A stretch of DNA of 64,000 nt from Ditylenchus dipsaci (taxonomy: Eukaryota; Nematoda; Chromadorea; Rhabditida; Anguinidae): NCBI GenBank assembly GCA_004194705.1, contig SADC01000053.1:1-64000 (forward strand), given 5' to 3'. Shown one piece after another: positions 44,010 to 56,000 of the stretch. Below the pieces are notes generated by a model. The model ran no database searches. It saw nothing but the letters and a program-made list of their open reading frames with translations, and was not told the origin of the DNA. Numbering within the stretch: the stretch's first letter is position 1; the number at the start of each line of letters is the position of its first letter. The translations under genes and the position numbers were made by a program.

Positions 44010-47000
44010 ATGTCTCTGAATTTTCGCACAACAACAATAATAAAAGTACAACTACATTTTTTAGCCATTTCGTTGATAAGTTCACTCGTGACCTTGGAGC
44101 ACTCAAGTATGCCATAGCTCAACAACCACAACAAATTATGTTAGCTGAGGATACTGAGCATGCAGCACAGTTGCTGGCTAATTCTTTGTCACCAAGAATT
44201 GAATTTGTTGTTGCTGTATTCCCAGGTAACCAGTTATATTTACCGTATAACTTGCATTAATCCCTAGGTTCGTCACGAAAAATTTCGAAAAAGGACATTT
44301 GGGTAAAAAAAGGACATTTTGATTATTTTTCGTCAAAAAGTGCCATTTTTCCAGTGCTTATTGCCATTTTGAAGCGAAAAAAAAGATTTTGACTGAAACT
44401 TCGTAAATAAAAAAGATTTGGGGTTCTAAAAAAGGACAAACCTTTTTAAAAAGGACACATATGAGCCCTTATTAATCCCATTACTGATTTTTTTAAATCC
44501 CCAATTTGAAAAAAAATTGTTTCAATCTTGAATTTTTTGGGTGCTCAACCAAAATTTAAAAAGCGGAATCGGTAGAGCTTGTATTAACTTGTATTAATTA
44601 ATCGTATAAATCTCAAGAAATTTTAGTAAATTTCATAGCACACAACCTAATTTCAGACAGGACCCTGACCCAAGGCAAGAATGGTTTGCTAAATGAAGCT
44701 AGAAATCGCAAACTCCATCCTAAAATATTTGGAGTGAAGGAGTCAGATGTGCGGAGATGTCGTTATACAACTAACCAATATACAGCTAATTCTCACCAAG
44801 TCAATAAGAGCACCTATTTGGCAGAAACCTTTTTGCGTCTCTTTGGACCTAGCAAAACTGCCTCATCAAGCAATGCAACCAATCAAACAGCTCCTGCCGT
44901 CAGACAACAGTATGGCATATCCTACGATCAAATAGAAAAAATTTGCAAGGATCTAGATGACAACCGTTTGTTGACTGGTTCTAGCGATTTGTTGGCTAAA
45001 GTCAGGGTAAGTGGATGTGTTACCTGAATTATGCCCACATAGGCATGCCGATACGCTGATGTGTTCCAAAATGTTTCAGTCAAAAAATTTCAACTTTTTT
45101 ACAAGTCTATTAAAAAATTTGCCGTATTTCTTTAATAGAAGCCCCGGGCTTTTATTTTTTGGATGACCTCCAGGAGGGGGCTTACAATAAAAGAGCCAGT
45201 GTTACGATCTGCCCTATTTCGGGACTCCAAATATTTTACGTCTAAATCTTATTTTCGTAATCAAAAGAGAAAAAAAAAGAATTGGACGAAATATCGTATT
45301 TTTGCCAAAATACTGTGAAATTTCAAATGTCCTTATACTCAAAAATTTGAGATAATAACTCTCTGGTAAACCCAAACACAATTTATAAAAAATTGGAAAT
45401 GAGAAAATTTCGGCTGCTAAAATTTTATTGCAGTTTTGATTTCACATATTCACACAACCAATTAATTTTAGACCAACAATTTCTATGCTCGCCTGGAAGA
45501 TCTCTGGCCAGAAGTAAACAAGCAGGTGAAGTTTGTGCGAGTAATAGCAGCTAGTGTATCTTCCATCCAAGCTGACTTGTCACAACTGACCCACGAGTTC
45601 TTGATGAACGTGTTCCAAAGCAGCTTCGTCAGTTTTCTAGTCAAAACTCATGTGACACCAATGGCTTATGATCCAAGGAAGCAGAGTGAGGTGTATCTCC
45701 AACTGGTTGAACACCTGGTTGTGCTGTTGCGAATAGGTCTAGAGGTGTTGCCTTCATCCATGGACAAACATTTGCCAGATGTTCAAGTGATGCTTTGCAC
45801 TCTCAAGTCTCCAAATATTGCCAATATTCTGTTGGCCACAACTCAAGCTCAACTGGATAGACTTGAAGCATCACTTCAGGTAATTGTTTAGATTTTACAT
45901 CAAATATTCTGGGTTTGTGAGTAGTCGACTGTCAAATTCACGCAACCACAAAAAGTCCGGGTACTTGTTCGGCTGGTGGCCACTGTTAAAAAAAAGTTTT
46001 GCAAATATTATTGTAAGTAGGATACTAAAGAACCAGTATTTAAAAAACTACTCCTATTTGTAGTTGTATTCGCAATACTAATTCTTTCACAGGGGCTACC
46101 AGCCGAACAAGTACCGCAGTCCGTTTTCACACCCTTTTACGATCCAAATGATGATTAATCAATACAGTCAACTCTCGATATAGTGTAGCCCCAAAAGTTC
46201 GTTCCCGCCTTGGGTCGACACTTTTTTTACCTCGATTTTTGAAGTCTTTTGCCAAATATGATTCGTCAGTCTAGTGCGAAATATCGCAGGGATTCCGATT
46301 TTGCCAGTCGTTTTTGTAAAGGGCAAAAGTTTTGCCGAAAAGACCCGCGCCTCTCGATATAATGTAGCCTTATTTTGAAAAAACCACTACACTATATCGA
46401 GAGGCGCGGGTCTTTTCGGCAAAACTTTTGCCCTTTACAAAAACGACTGGCAAAATCGGAATCCCTGCGATATTTCGCACTAGACTGACGAATCATATTT
46501 GGCGAAAGACTTCAAAAATCGAGGTAAAAAAGTGTCGGACCCAAGGCGGGAACGAACTTTTGGGGGCTACACTATATCGAGAGTTGACTGTACAAGTTGC
46601 AATAAAGGGCGGGCAGGAGCAGCCTGTGCCAATCCAAATTGTGCCACCGCAAATTGTGCCAAAATCAAGAGCAATATTCGGCAAATATTTACAAAATATT
46701 GCTCTTGATTTTGGCACAATTTGCGGTGACACAATTTCAATTGCACAGGCTGCTCCTGCCCTCAAGGGCTGGGCAGCGACATATTGCGCCATATCAAATT
46801 GCGCCATATCAAATTGCGCCACATTCAAATTGCGCCGCCGCAAATTGCGCCGCCGTAAATTGCGCCGCATTCAAATTGCGCCATATCAAATTGCGCCGAA
46901 TTCAAATTGCGCCACCGCAAATTGCGCCGAATTCAAATTGCGCCACCGCAATTGCGCCGAATTCAAATTGCGCCACCGCAAATTGCGCCGAATTCAAATT

Positions 47001-50000
47001 GCGCCACCGCAAATTGCGCCGCCGCAAATTGCGCCGCCGTAAATTGCGCCGCATTCAAATTGCGCCATATCAAATTGCGCCGAATTCAAATTGCGCCACC
47101 GCAAATTGCGCCGAATTCAAATTGCGCCACCGCAAATTGCGCCGAATTCAAATTGCGCCACCGCAAATTGCGCCGAATTCAAATTGCGCCACCGCAAATT
47201 GCGCCGCCGCAAATTGCGCCGCCGTAAATTGCGCCGCATTCAAATTGCGCCATATCAAATTGCGCCGAATTCAAATTGCGCCACCGCAAATTGCGCCGAA
47301 TTCAAATTGCGCCACCGCAAATTGCGCCGCATTCAAATTGCGCCACCGCAAATTGCGCCGAATTTAAATTGCGCCGCCTCAGATTGCGCCGAATTCAAAT
47401 TGCGCCACCGCAAATTGCGCCGCATTCAAATTGCGCCACCGCAAATTGCGCCGAATTTAAATTGCGCCGCCTCAGATTGCGCCAGTAAAGCCACGTTTCC
47501 TTTCAATCAAAAAAGATTTCCTTTCACTCTCACTTTCAGTGTGTACCAACGTGGAGAAATTGCCTCTCAGTCTTTCTTTCATTCTAACTTTCAGTGTACC
47601 TAATGACTTTTTTGACACTCACTTTCTATCTAACGTATTTCGTGGGAATTAAAATTTTTCATTCTGAACCATCTAAACCAAGTGGTCGTCTACTTGGAGC
47701 AATTTTTTTCACTTTTCGGGTTCCAAAACTAATTTTCTAGACTAATTCGGGCATGCTGAAGATGCTTTGATAGTGGTAAAATACGGTTTTCTAGGGTATT
47801 TTTTGAGTATTAGTAAAATCGAGTTTGTAGATCACTGGCCCTTTTTTACGGCAGAGGTTTCTGACTTAAAAAAGAATTAACTCTTGTTCCTCAAAAAAAT
47901 CTTTTCAACAACAATCACTAGTTTATTTCGTTTCGAGAAATGCATAACAATAAACCGAAAAAAGCACAACAGTGTAACATAAATATTGTGATTTAATTGC
48001 TTTGGTACTTTTCTAGATGAGCACCAATTGAGACAAGGAATTCCATCCGAAGTTGCCCACCACCATCGACGTAGTTGGTAACCAGCTGCTTAATTTGATC
48101 GGCGGAATAGATTGCTTTTTCGACCTGATTCCACCTGTCACGCGCGCCAACGGATTGTGGAGACGACTAAACATTATGGTTTATATGCACGCTCAAGAAA
48201 AAAATAATAGAGAAATTACAGTTCAATCTTCTGTCGCACCTTCTCCTCATCTGTTTGAAGCTTCAAGATTACATCTGCAAGCGACGGATTGTCATGACTG
48301 AAGTACCGATTAAACTGCCCGTTCCAATTTTCTACGCCGTTATTTGTTCTCGGAAGTCCAGCTAATGCCCTCTCGTGCATATTCCACAGTATGGCTGGAT
48401 AAAGAGCAGCATTTCCATTTGCTCGGCGGATATAATTTCTCTCAAAGTAGGAAAATATCTCTGTAATAGACCAATGTATTTCTTATCGCAAAAAAAACAA
48501 ATTTGATAGACCCACTGTTAAGATGATTGATTGAATCGGACGGAATTATCTCACTGCTGATCAGGTCATCTTTAGCTGCTAGAAGTTGGTCAAATCCATC
48601 CTCTACTTTTTGTACTGGCAGAAAAGAAAGTCCTGGTAAGCATCGCAATACAATTTTACATCCAGAATTGCCCAAAGGGATTTCATCTTCTCTTTCTGAA
48701 CCCGCTTGTAAAGGCTTTGAAAAAGATGGAAAAGACAGTGCTTGACAGAAACATCAGGGAAAAGTCTCAGAAAAGCATTCTTGGCAGCGGTCTCAAAATC
48801 TAAACAAAATAAAGTCTTCATATAAGCTTTGAAACGGAGAATGGCTGTAGCGTACCCATCATTAAAGATATTGGGTGGTGATCGGCAGAGAAGAAACAAA
48901 ATACTCTGGAGAACCCTTCAAGATACGCGTCTTCTTTCTTTGATTGAAGTAGCAAATAGACGCAAGGAAAGAAGGAGCTTGTGCCATTCGAATTCGCCGC
49001 GTTGAACCCGACCACGTACATTTGCTTATACCATTTAGGAGCGGCGTAAAAGGTCCCATCCATTGCCCAGTGACGGTTGATCTGCAATAGAAACAGGGAT
49101 AGAACAATAGAGCACTTCAAGCAAAGACTAATTTTTCTTAAGTACCTGAAGTAGCCGGAGAAGATTTGTTGTAGTGAAGACAAGAACTCTTGGTGGCGGT
49201 GCTGGTCCGATGAAACCTGGCTGCAACGGAAGACCAAAGACCAAATTGTCATCGGCTATAATGGAATAAATATACACAGGACTTGGGCAATTAAGATCCA
49301 CGAACCCGAATCGAAGTGAAGAAAATTCCTCCCATCTCTGGTTTCTTTCATCTTTTCTGGCCATTCTTCGCTCTTTTCTCCTCGGTTAACTGCTCCTACA
49401 TCTTTATTTCGACGACGAGTTAAGCGGGCTCTGAGAGTATCCATGGCTGGCATTGTTACAAGAGTTTCTCCCACAAGCCCGTTGAATGATAAATCCACTA
49501 GGCTACTCACCGGCGTGTCACGATTGCTTTCTGCTGCTGAAATCGCTTCCGAAACCCTCTTCCTGACCTTAAAGTATGAGATAAAAAAACCCTGCAAGAA
49601 GGAAAAAAAACTTCAACGAGAGCTGTATCAGGGAGATGACCATGATGCACCTTCTTTTCCACCAGATGCTCTTGGTTTGTTGATATCGCTGTTGCACCAC
49701 AATTTTTTTTCGGACACCTCCAAATCCATTTGCCATCACATTTGCGCACCTCACGGAACCTCATTGAATAGCCATTGCAGAAGCCAAGGACATTGCCTCT
49801 TTCAGTATGAAATACTCTGACCATTTGCTAAACTGATCGTTAGAGCACATGAAAACAGGTTAAGACGAGAATTTTAAAAGGTTTAATGGAGATGTTTCAT
49901 TACACTACACAATGGCGCAATTTGAATGCGGCGCAATTTGCGGTGGCGCAATTTGAATGCGGCGCAATTTGCGGTGGCGCAATTTGAATGCGGCGCAATT

Positions 50001-53000
50001 TGCGATGGCGCAATTTGAATACGGCGCAATTTGAATGTGGCGCAATTTACATTGGCGCAATTTAAGGCGGCGCAATTTGCGGCGGCGCAATTTGAATGTG
50101 GCGCAATTTGATATGGCGCAATTTGATATGGCGCAATATGTCGCTGCCCAAGGGCTAACTTTAAAATAATGCCAAGAGTAAAAAATTGTTCATTTTGATA
50201 ATCGCAATCGCTGGTCAATAAGGTCAATAAGCCTAAGCACCAAATAAAAATTCGTTAAAGGGGCATACCAGCGCGTTTCAAAAAATTAAGGCGGGGCCAG
50301 CAAATTTTTTTTTGAAACATCCTACTTTTGATTCGTTTCGCATCAAATCTTATATAAACGACCTTATACTACTTTTAAAAACTAAACAGAAGGCTTAAAA
50401 AATCTATATGAGAACGCATGTAAAAATTTTCGAGAAATAAAAGAATCGTTGATCCCCACCTTTTCTTCGTGTAACACGCTGTTATGCCCCTTTAAATTAG
50501 GGTATCGTCAAATAAAGGGTTGACTGTATTTGATTAACCAAAAAGTGTTTTAATATTGGCTGCAAGCGAATTGCAGCATCAAATCTGGGAAATTCAGCAA
50601 CTAATTTTCAATGTTCTAGTAGTTCCACAAAAAGTTGGTAATAATTAGAATTATTTTTTCAATGTAAAATAAAATTAATAAAAAACATAATTTAACATCT
50701 AATAAATGTAAAATCATTTTAAATCAGTATTTTAGGCCCTATTCACTTCTAAAACTACCCAAATCATGTCAGAAGAGCAGCGACGAGCCACTCAACCATC
50801 TGGTTCATTTGAAGGCAGCGGGGGTGCTCCACCTGAAGACTTTCGCAAACTGTCTGTTGTGCCAACCAGATTTGACGTGATTAACACTGGTGGCATTTAC
50901 TTGCGAGCAGCAAAGAAATCAGGCCAATATGATAGTGACGAGCACTACTTGGATGTGATATTCAGACTTTTGCGCGAAGACTTGTGTCGACCACTTCGTG
51001 ACGGGATTCAGGAGTACAGAAGCGTGGGTGGAGGACGAAAAAGAACGGACTTGTATGTTTTCAAGTCAGTTATTTTGGAGCCACCTGTGCTTGAAAAAAG
51101 GAATGGAGAGTTGCTGTGCTACGCACAGTTAAAGGTCAGTTTTCTTACAACTGTAAAAATGATACCGTATTTCCCCTAATTTAGCTACCCCTCTAATTTA
51201 GCCCCCCCCCCCCGCTCTTTTTTTGACTAGAACTTCAGAGTTAGGGCCATTTTCGATTTACAATTTCAGAATTTTTGGGCATCCAAAAAATTTAGCTCCG
51301 GGGGCTAAATTAGAGGAAATACGGTAGCTCGTTAAATTGAAAAAGAATGAATACGGTGAGCCCCTATTTTAGATCAATCACAGAATGAGATGGAACAAAC
51401 GACTAACATTTGGCAGTTTGGTGTGTCTGTCTGCTGATAACTTCCACCAAAGTTTTGTGTTCGCTGTGGTTTTGGATAGAGACGCTGAGGTTCTTGCCAA
51501 AAGTAAAATTGGCCTAAGATTCGAAAATCCAGCTGAAGCCAGCACTAAATTGGAGTACAGTATGGTGGAATCCCCAGCCTTTTTCGAGGCTTACAAACAT
51601 GTGATGCTTGCATTACAAGTAAGTTAAAAATTGCAAAACCACAACTACAAAAATTTCAAATTCAGTCATATGAAATCAACAGTCCTGTGCCTTTTTCTAA
51701 ATACTTAGTGAGAGCAGAAAAGAAAACAGAGTTGCCTCGGTATCTACGTTTGGATCCTCAAAAGCGAGAATGGAACTTCAAAACATTGTTGAAAGTATTA
51801 GTTTCACTTTCTACTGAAACTGACCCCAGTGTCTAATTCCTTTCATTTACTACTTGGTTCCCTTTGTTGTTTTAAAAAAATCACTCGGCGTAAATTCAAA
51901 ATTTTAGCCATCTGGTCAAAAAATTCTAAAGTTCTAATAGAAGGCCCCTCAACTTTGAGGATCTGTTTCTCGCGGCAGAGTCAATATTTCGAAAAGCTGG
52001 TTTTTGCACTTTCTTGATTTGATTTTGGCTTAGCACCCAAAAATTTCGAGATCGTCATAAAAGTTTCGAATTTTCGGGAGTTTGAAATAGATAAGACCCG
52101 AGTCTACTATTAGATGAAAATACTGTAATGCAATGTCCGTATAACAACAAGGGGACCAAGGCAAAAATGGACCGAATTCGACACTAGAGCCCACAAAGCC
52201 TAGGTTTATCCGAAAATATATATAGGGTGAAGCAAGACTTCGATTCAAAGATCAATTGGTAGATGTCACTAGGATTGATCCAACCTTTCAACCAACTGAC
52301 TTTTCAATGGATCGAAACCAATTTGACGCTCTAGAATATGCATTGAACACAGAGTTGGCTGTAATTCAGGGGCCTCCGGGAACTGGAAAAACTTTTATTG
52401 GTTAACACCGATTCGTTGAAACTTGTAAAGTTTGCGCGTTTTTCAGGTCTGCAACTTGTCAAACTACTGTTTGACAATGAAGCCAATTGGAATCCCATTG
52501 ACGACCATCGGCCAATGCTAGTGGTTTGCTATACCAACCATGCACTAGACCAATTCCTTGAAGGCATTAGCGAATTTATGCCCACAGGGCTAGTAAGAAT
52601 TGGAGGAAGGAGCAAGAATCCAGTCATGGAACAGTAAATTTTTACTTAAAATAATGGGAAATTTAAATATAATTACTATAACCAGGTATCAACTCAACAA
52701 AATCCGGCGAGAAGGCACGTGGGAGAGCCAAGCAGCCCGCCACCAGTTTTTTGAAAGCCGTGGTGAGCTGAACTACACAGCTACAAAACTTCGCTGTGTC
52801 TCTGAAAAGTATTCTTTGTTGCAGTCGAGACTTGTCAGGGCTGAATTATTGGCGGAAAATATCAGTGGCGATTTCGAGACCAAAACCAAAGGAGAATTTA
52901 GTGAAAAGTAAAATATTTTAAAAAAATTTGAAAAATGAGAATTTTAATACAATTTTGCAGTCCATACAAAATGCTCCAATGGCTAACTTCTTCATCCAGA

Positions 53001-56000
53001 CCAAGGATGAATGTGCCTGCTATCAGAAAGTTGATGAGAGAAATGCCGAGACTTGCTGAGCACGCAGCCAAACAAGCTTACTATTGTTGTTTCAGTAAGG
53101 AAGGTCCAGCCAAACCTGATGAAATTGTAAAGTGGTTAAAGCAGAAAGACAGACAAGTGGAATTGAATGCGGCTGATCACAAGATTCAGCACTGGCCACC
53201 TTTGGCTGTGATCAAAAGGCTAACAGATTTGGGTAATTTTTTTTTGTTTTTCGTTGAAACCGCCATCTGTTTTCCGTTATTTGGCTTTTTGGGTTTTTGA
53301 CGGATATAAATTGGTTTCCGAAAAAGTTAAAATATACCATGAAAAATATTTTTTTGCCAGAGATAAAATGTGCCACTAAAAAAGGTTATTTATGCCAGAA
53401 AAAAATTAGCCGGATTTTCTCTGAAAAAATATTTGTTTTCTGCATCTGGTTTTTCAAGAAAAACAGGCTCCACCTCTGATGAACACTATAGCCAAAAAAA
53501 ATATTTAGGTATTCACGAAGAAGTTGCCACTGAGATGTTGAGCAGTGTGAAGGGCGATTTCGAACGTGTCTTCACTGAGCATGCACAGCGAACTGCGACA
53601 GGACATAGGGAAAGACCGATAGAAGTCATACCAGGTGAAGAAGCAGAGGTGAACGAATTGCTGTTGCTAGAAGACGAAGATGAACGTCATGTGGATGATG
53701 ATGAAGGATTGCTGGATGATGAAGATGACCCACCTGTCCAGCCCAACAAAGTAATTGTAATAGTTATCATAAGTGCTAGCAAATAACAAATAGATTTGCA
53801 GGACTGGTATGATGAGCCAAGGATGATCCCATTTGGTGAACATATAGCCTCTGCGGTGCCCTACACACCAGCTCAAGCTGCGGCTGTCACCGACATCTAC
53901 TCCCTGTCCCTTCAAAATCGGTGGAAACTTTACCAGTTCTGGGTGGGGCAAGCAAAAGACAAGACTAAGACCAGAAAGAAAGAATTGGAGCAGCTATTTA
54001 TTGATCTCAGCAAAAAGGTCAGAGAGCTTCGAGAAATGGGTGATGTGGGGATGCTTAGGAAGTGCAAGGTTAGTTTACTGAATTATTGCTTTTTTTCAAA
54101 ATTTGGGTGGCGATTGACTTCGCCGAAAAATGACCGCCGAATATTTGGACATTCCTGGACTTTTGTCCCCTATTGTGAGCAAAATATATTTGGATGGCCC
54201 TAATTCCCTTAAAGGGGCATGCCCACGCTAATAAGGGGTGCTGCCCGGGAATTCAAATTTTTTTGCTGATCATCAAACTTCTGTACGGATTTTGCAACCT
54301 GGTTTCTAAGAAAACCATCCCTAGAATTTAATTCTAGGCCTTGCTCTGTTAGAAACAAAGTTGAAAAATCCGTACAGAACTTTAATGATTTCTAACAAGC
54401 TATTAACTGACTGAATGATGTTTCAAAAAGTTGGAGAGAACGGCTTTTGAATGGACTACATCTTGAAAAAATTTGCTTCATTGAAATACTTTTTTCTCTA
54501 ACTTTTTGAAACTTCATTCAGTCAGTTAATAGCTTGTTCGAAAGCTGAGATTCTGGGCTACACGTTGGTCAAAAAAATTTGAAAAATGATAAGGAAATCC
54601 CTCAGAATAAAAGCTTTTTAAAATTTCCGGCAGGAAAAGTGCCATTTTCGGCAGAAAAAGCGCTATTTCAGGGTCGAAAAGTATTTCAACCAAAAAAATT
54701 TGAATTCTCGGGCACCACCTCTTATTAGCGTGGGCATGCCCCTTTAAGCCCTTCCCCCCCCCAGACTCCCGCAAGACACGAGACACTGTCTCCGAAGACA
54801 TAGAACATATCCTGCGAGACTCTCGAGTAATTTTGTCTCGTGTCTCGCGGGAGTTGGGGAGGGCTTTAGAAGCCAGACACTTCTTGAAGTTCGACTGTAT
54901 TTTGTCTTTTCGGCAAAATTTCTACTATAATGATTTTTTTGGACCAATCCATCCCTAAAACTTCTATTTATTTATTTATTTATTTATTTATTTGCCCATG
55001 ACTTATTTTCTACAACTTAGGTCATTGGAATGACCACAACAGGAGCAGCCAAACATCAAGCAGCCCTCAGAGCTCTAAAGCCCCGAATTGTGGTAGTTGA
55101 AGAAGCAGCTGAAATTTTGGAAGCTCATCTAGTAGCCAGTCTAACAATTGCTTGTGAGCATGCCATCTTCATTGGCGACCACAAGCAACTCCGTCCCAAC
55201 CCTGCTGTCTATGAGCTGGCCAAAAAATATAACTTGGAAATTTCGCTATTTGAACGACTGATCAACAATGAGTTCCCTTACCGGGCTCTAGCTAAACAGC
55301 ATAGAATGAGACCGGAGATTTCTCGCACCTTAATGCCCCATTTCTACCCTATTTGGAGGTTACCTTTTTCGGTAAGGGGAAAGCTAAATAAATATGTTTT
55401 AGGATGATGTTTCTGTGACACATTATCCACCTGTGATGGGCATGCGAAAAAACTTGTTCTTTCTTAGTCATTCTGAGCCCGAAACCAAACAATCTGATTT
55501 CAAATCTCATAGCAATCCATTTGAGACCAAATTTGCAGTGAAGCTTGCTAGATATTTTATTCAGCAAACATACCAACCTGAACAGGTATTTTGGATTCCA
55601 ATTTCGAATTATTACATGGCGAGCACTTAATTATCCCAAAAAAAATTGGGATTTAATTTTAGTAACAAATAAAATCAGTTAAATAGCCGGGCTATACCCC
55701 CGCCGTCAGGATTTTTTTTAGCCTTTTTTAGTTTCTTTTCAGCCTTAATCAGCTCTTTTTGGAATTTTAGCCATTTTTTAAATACAAAAAATATATTTCA
55801 GATCACCATTCTGGTAACTTACCTAGACCAGCTACTGGAAGTCCGAAAGTTGATGCAAGAGAAATTTGGACGTGACCACAAAATTCGAGTAGAAAATGTT
55901 GACAATTATCAGGGTGAGGAATGTGAGATCATTATTCTTTCGCTGGTCAGAAGCAACAATCCTGAACAAAAAATTGGATTCTTAAACGTAACTTGACTTT

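Noticed and set aside
46093..46158. Terminal-exon-like segment after TTTCACAG ending in TAA
   Set aside because: The segment is one arm of a short inverted repeat (partner at 45955-45985), and the phase-0 exon at 50736 continues ZNFX1 better.
46428..47603. Long open frames rich in [23 protein letters not shown] repeats
   Set aside because: They are translations of the CAAATTGCGCC word array at the MULE end; all three frames are open because the words lack stops. Not a repeat protein.
49883..50227. Minus-strand repeat frames of the same type
   Set aside because: Same word array at the other MULE end, read in the opposite orientation.
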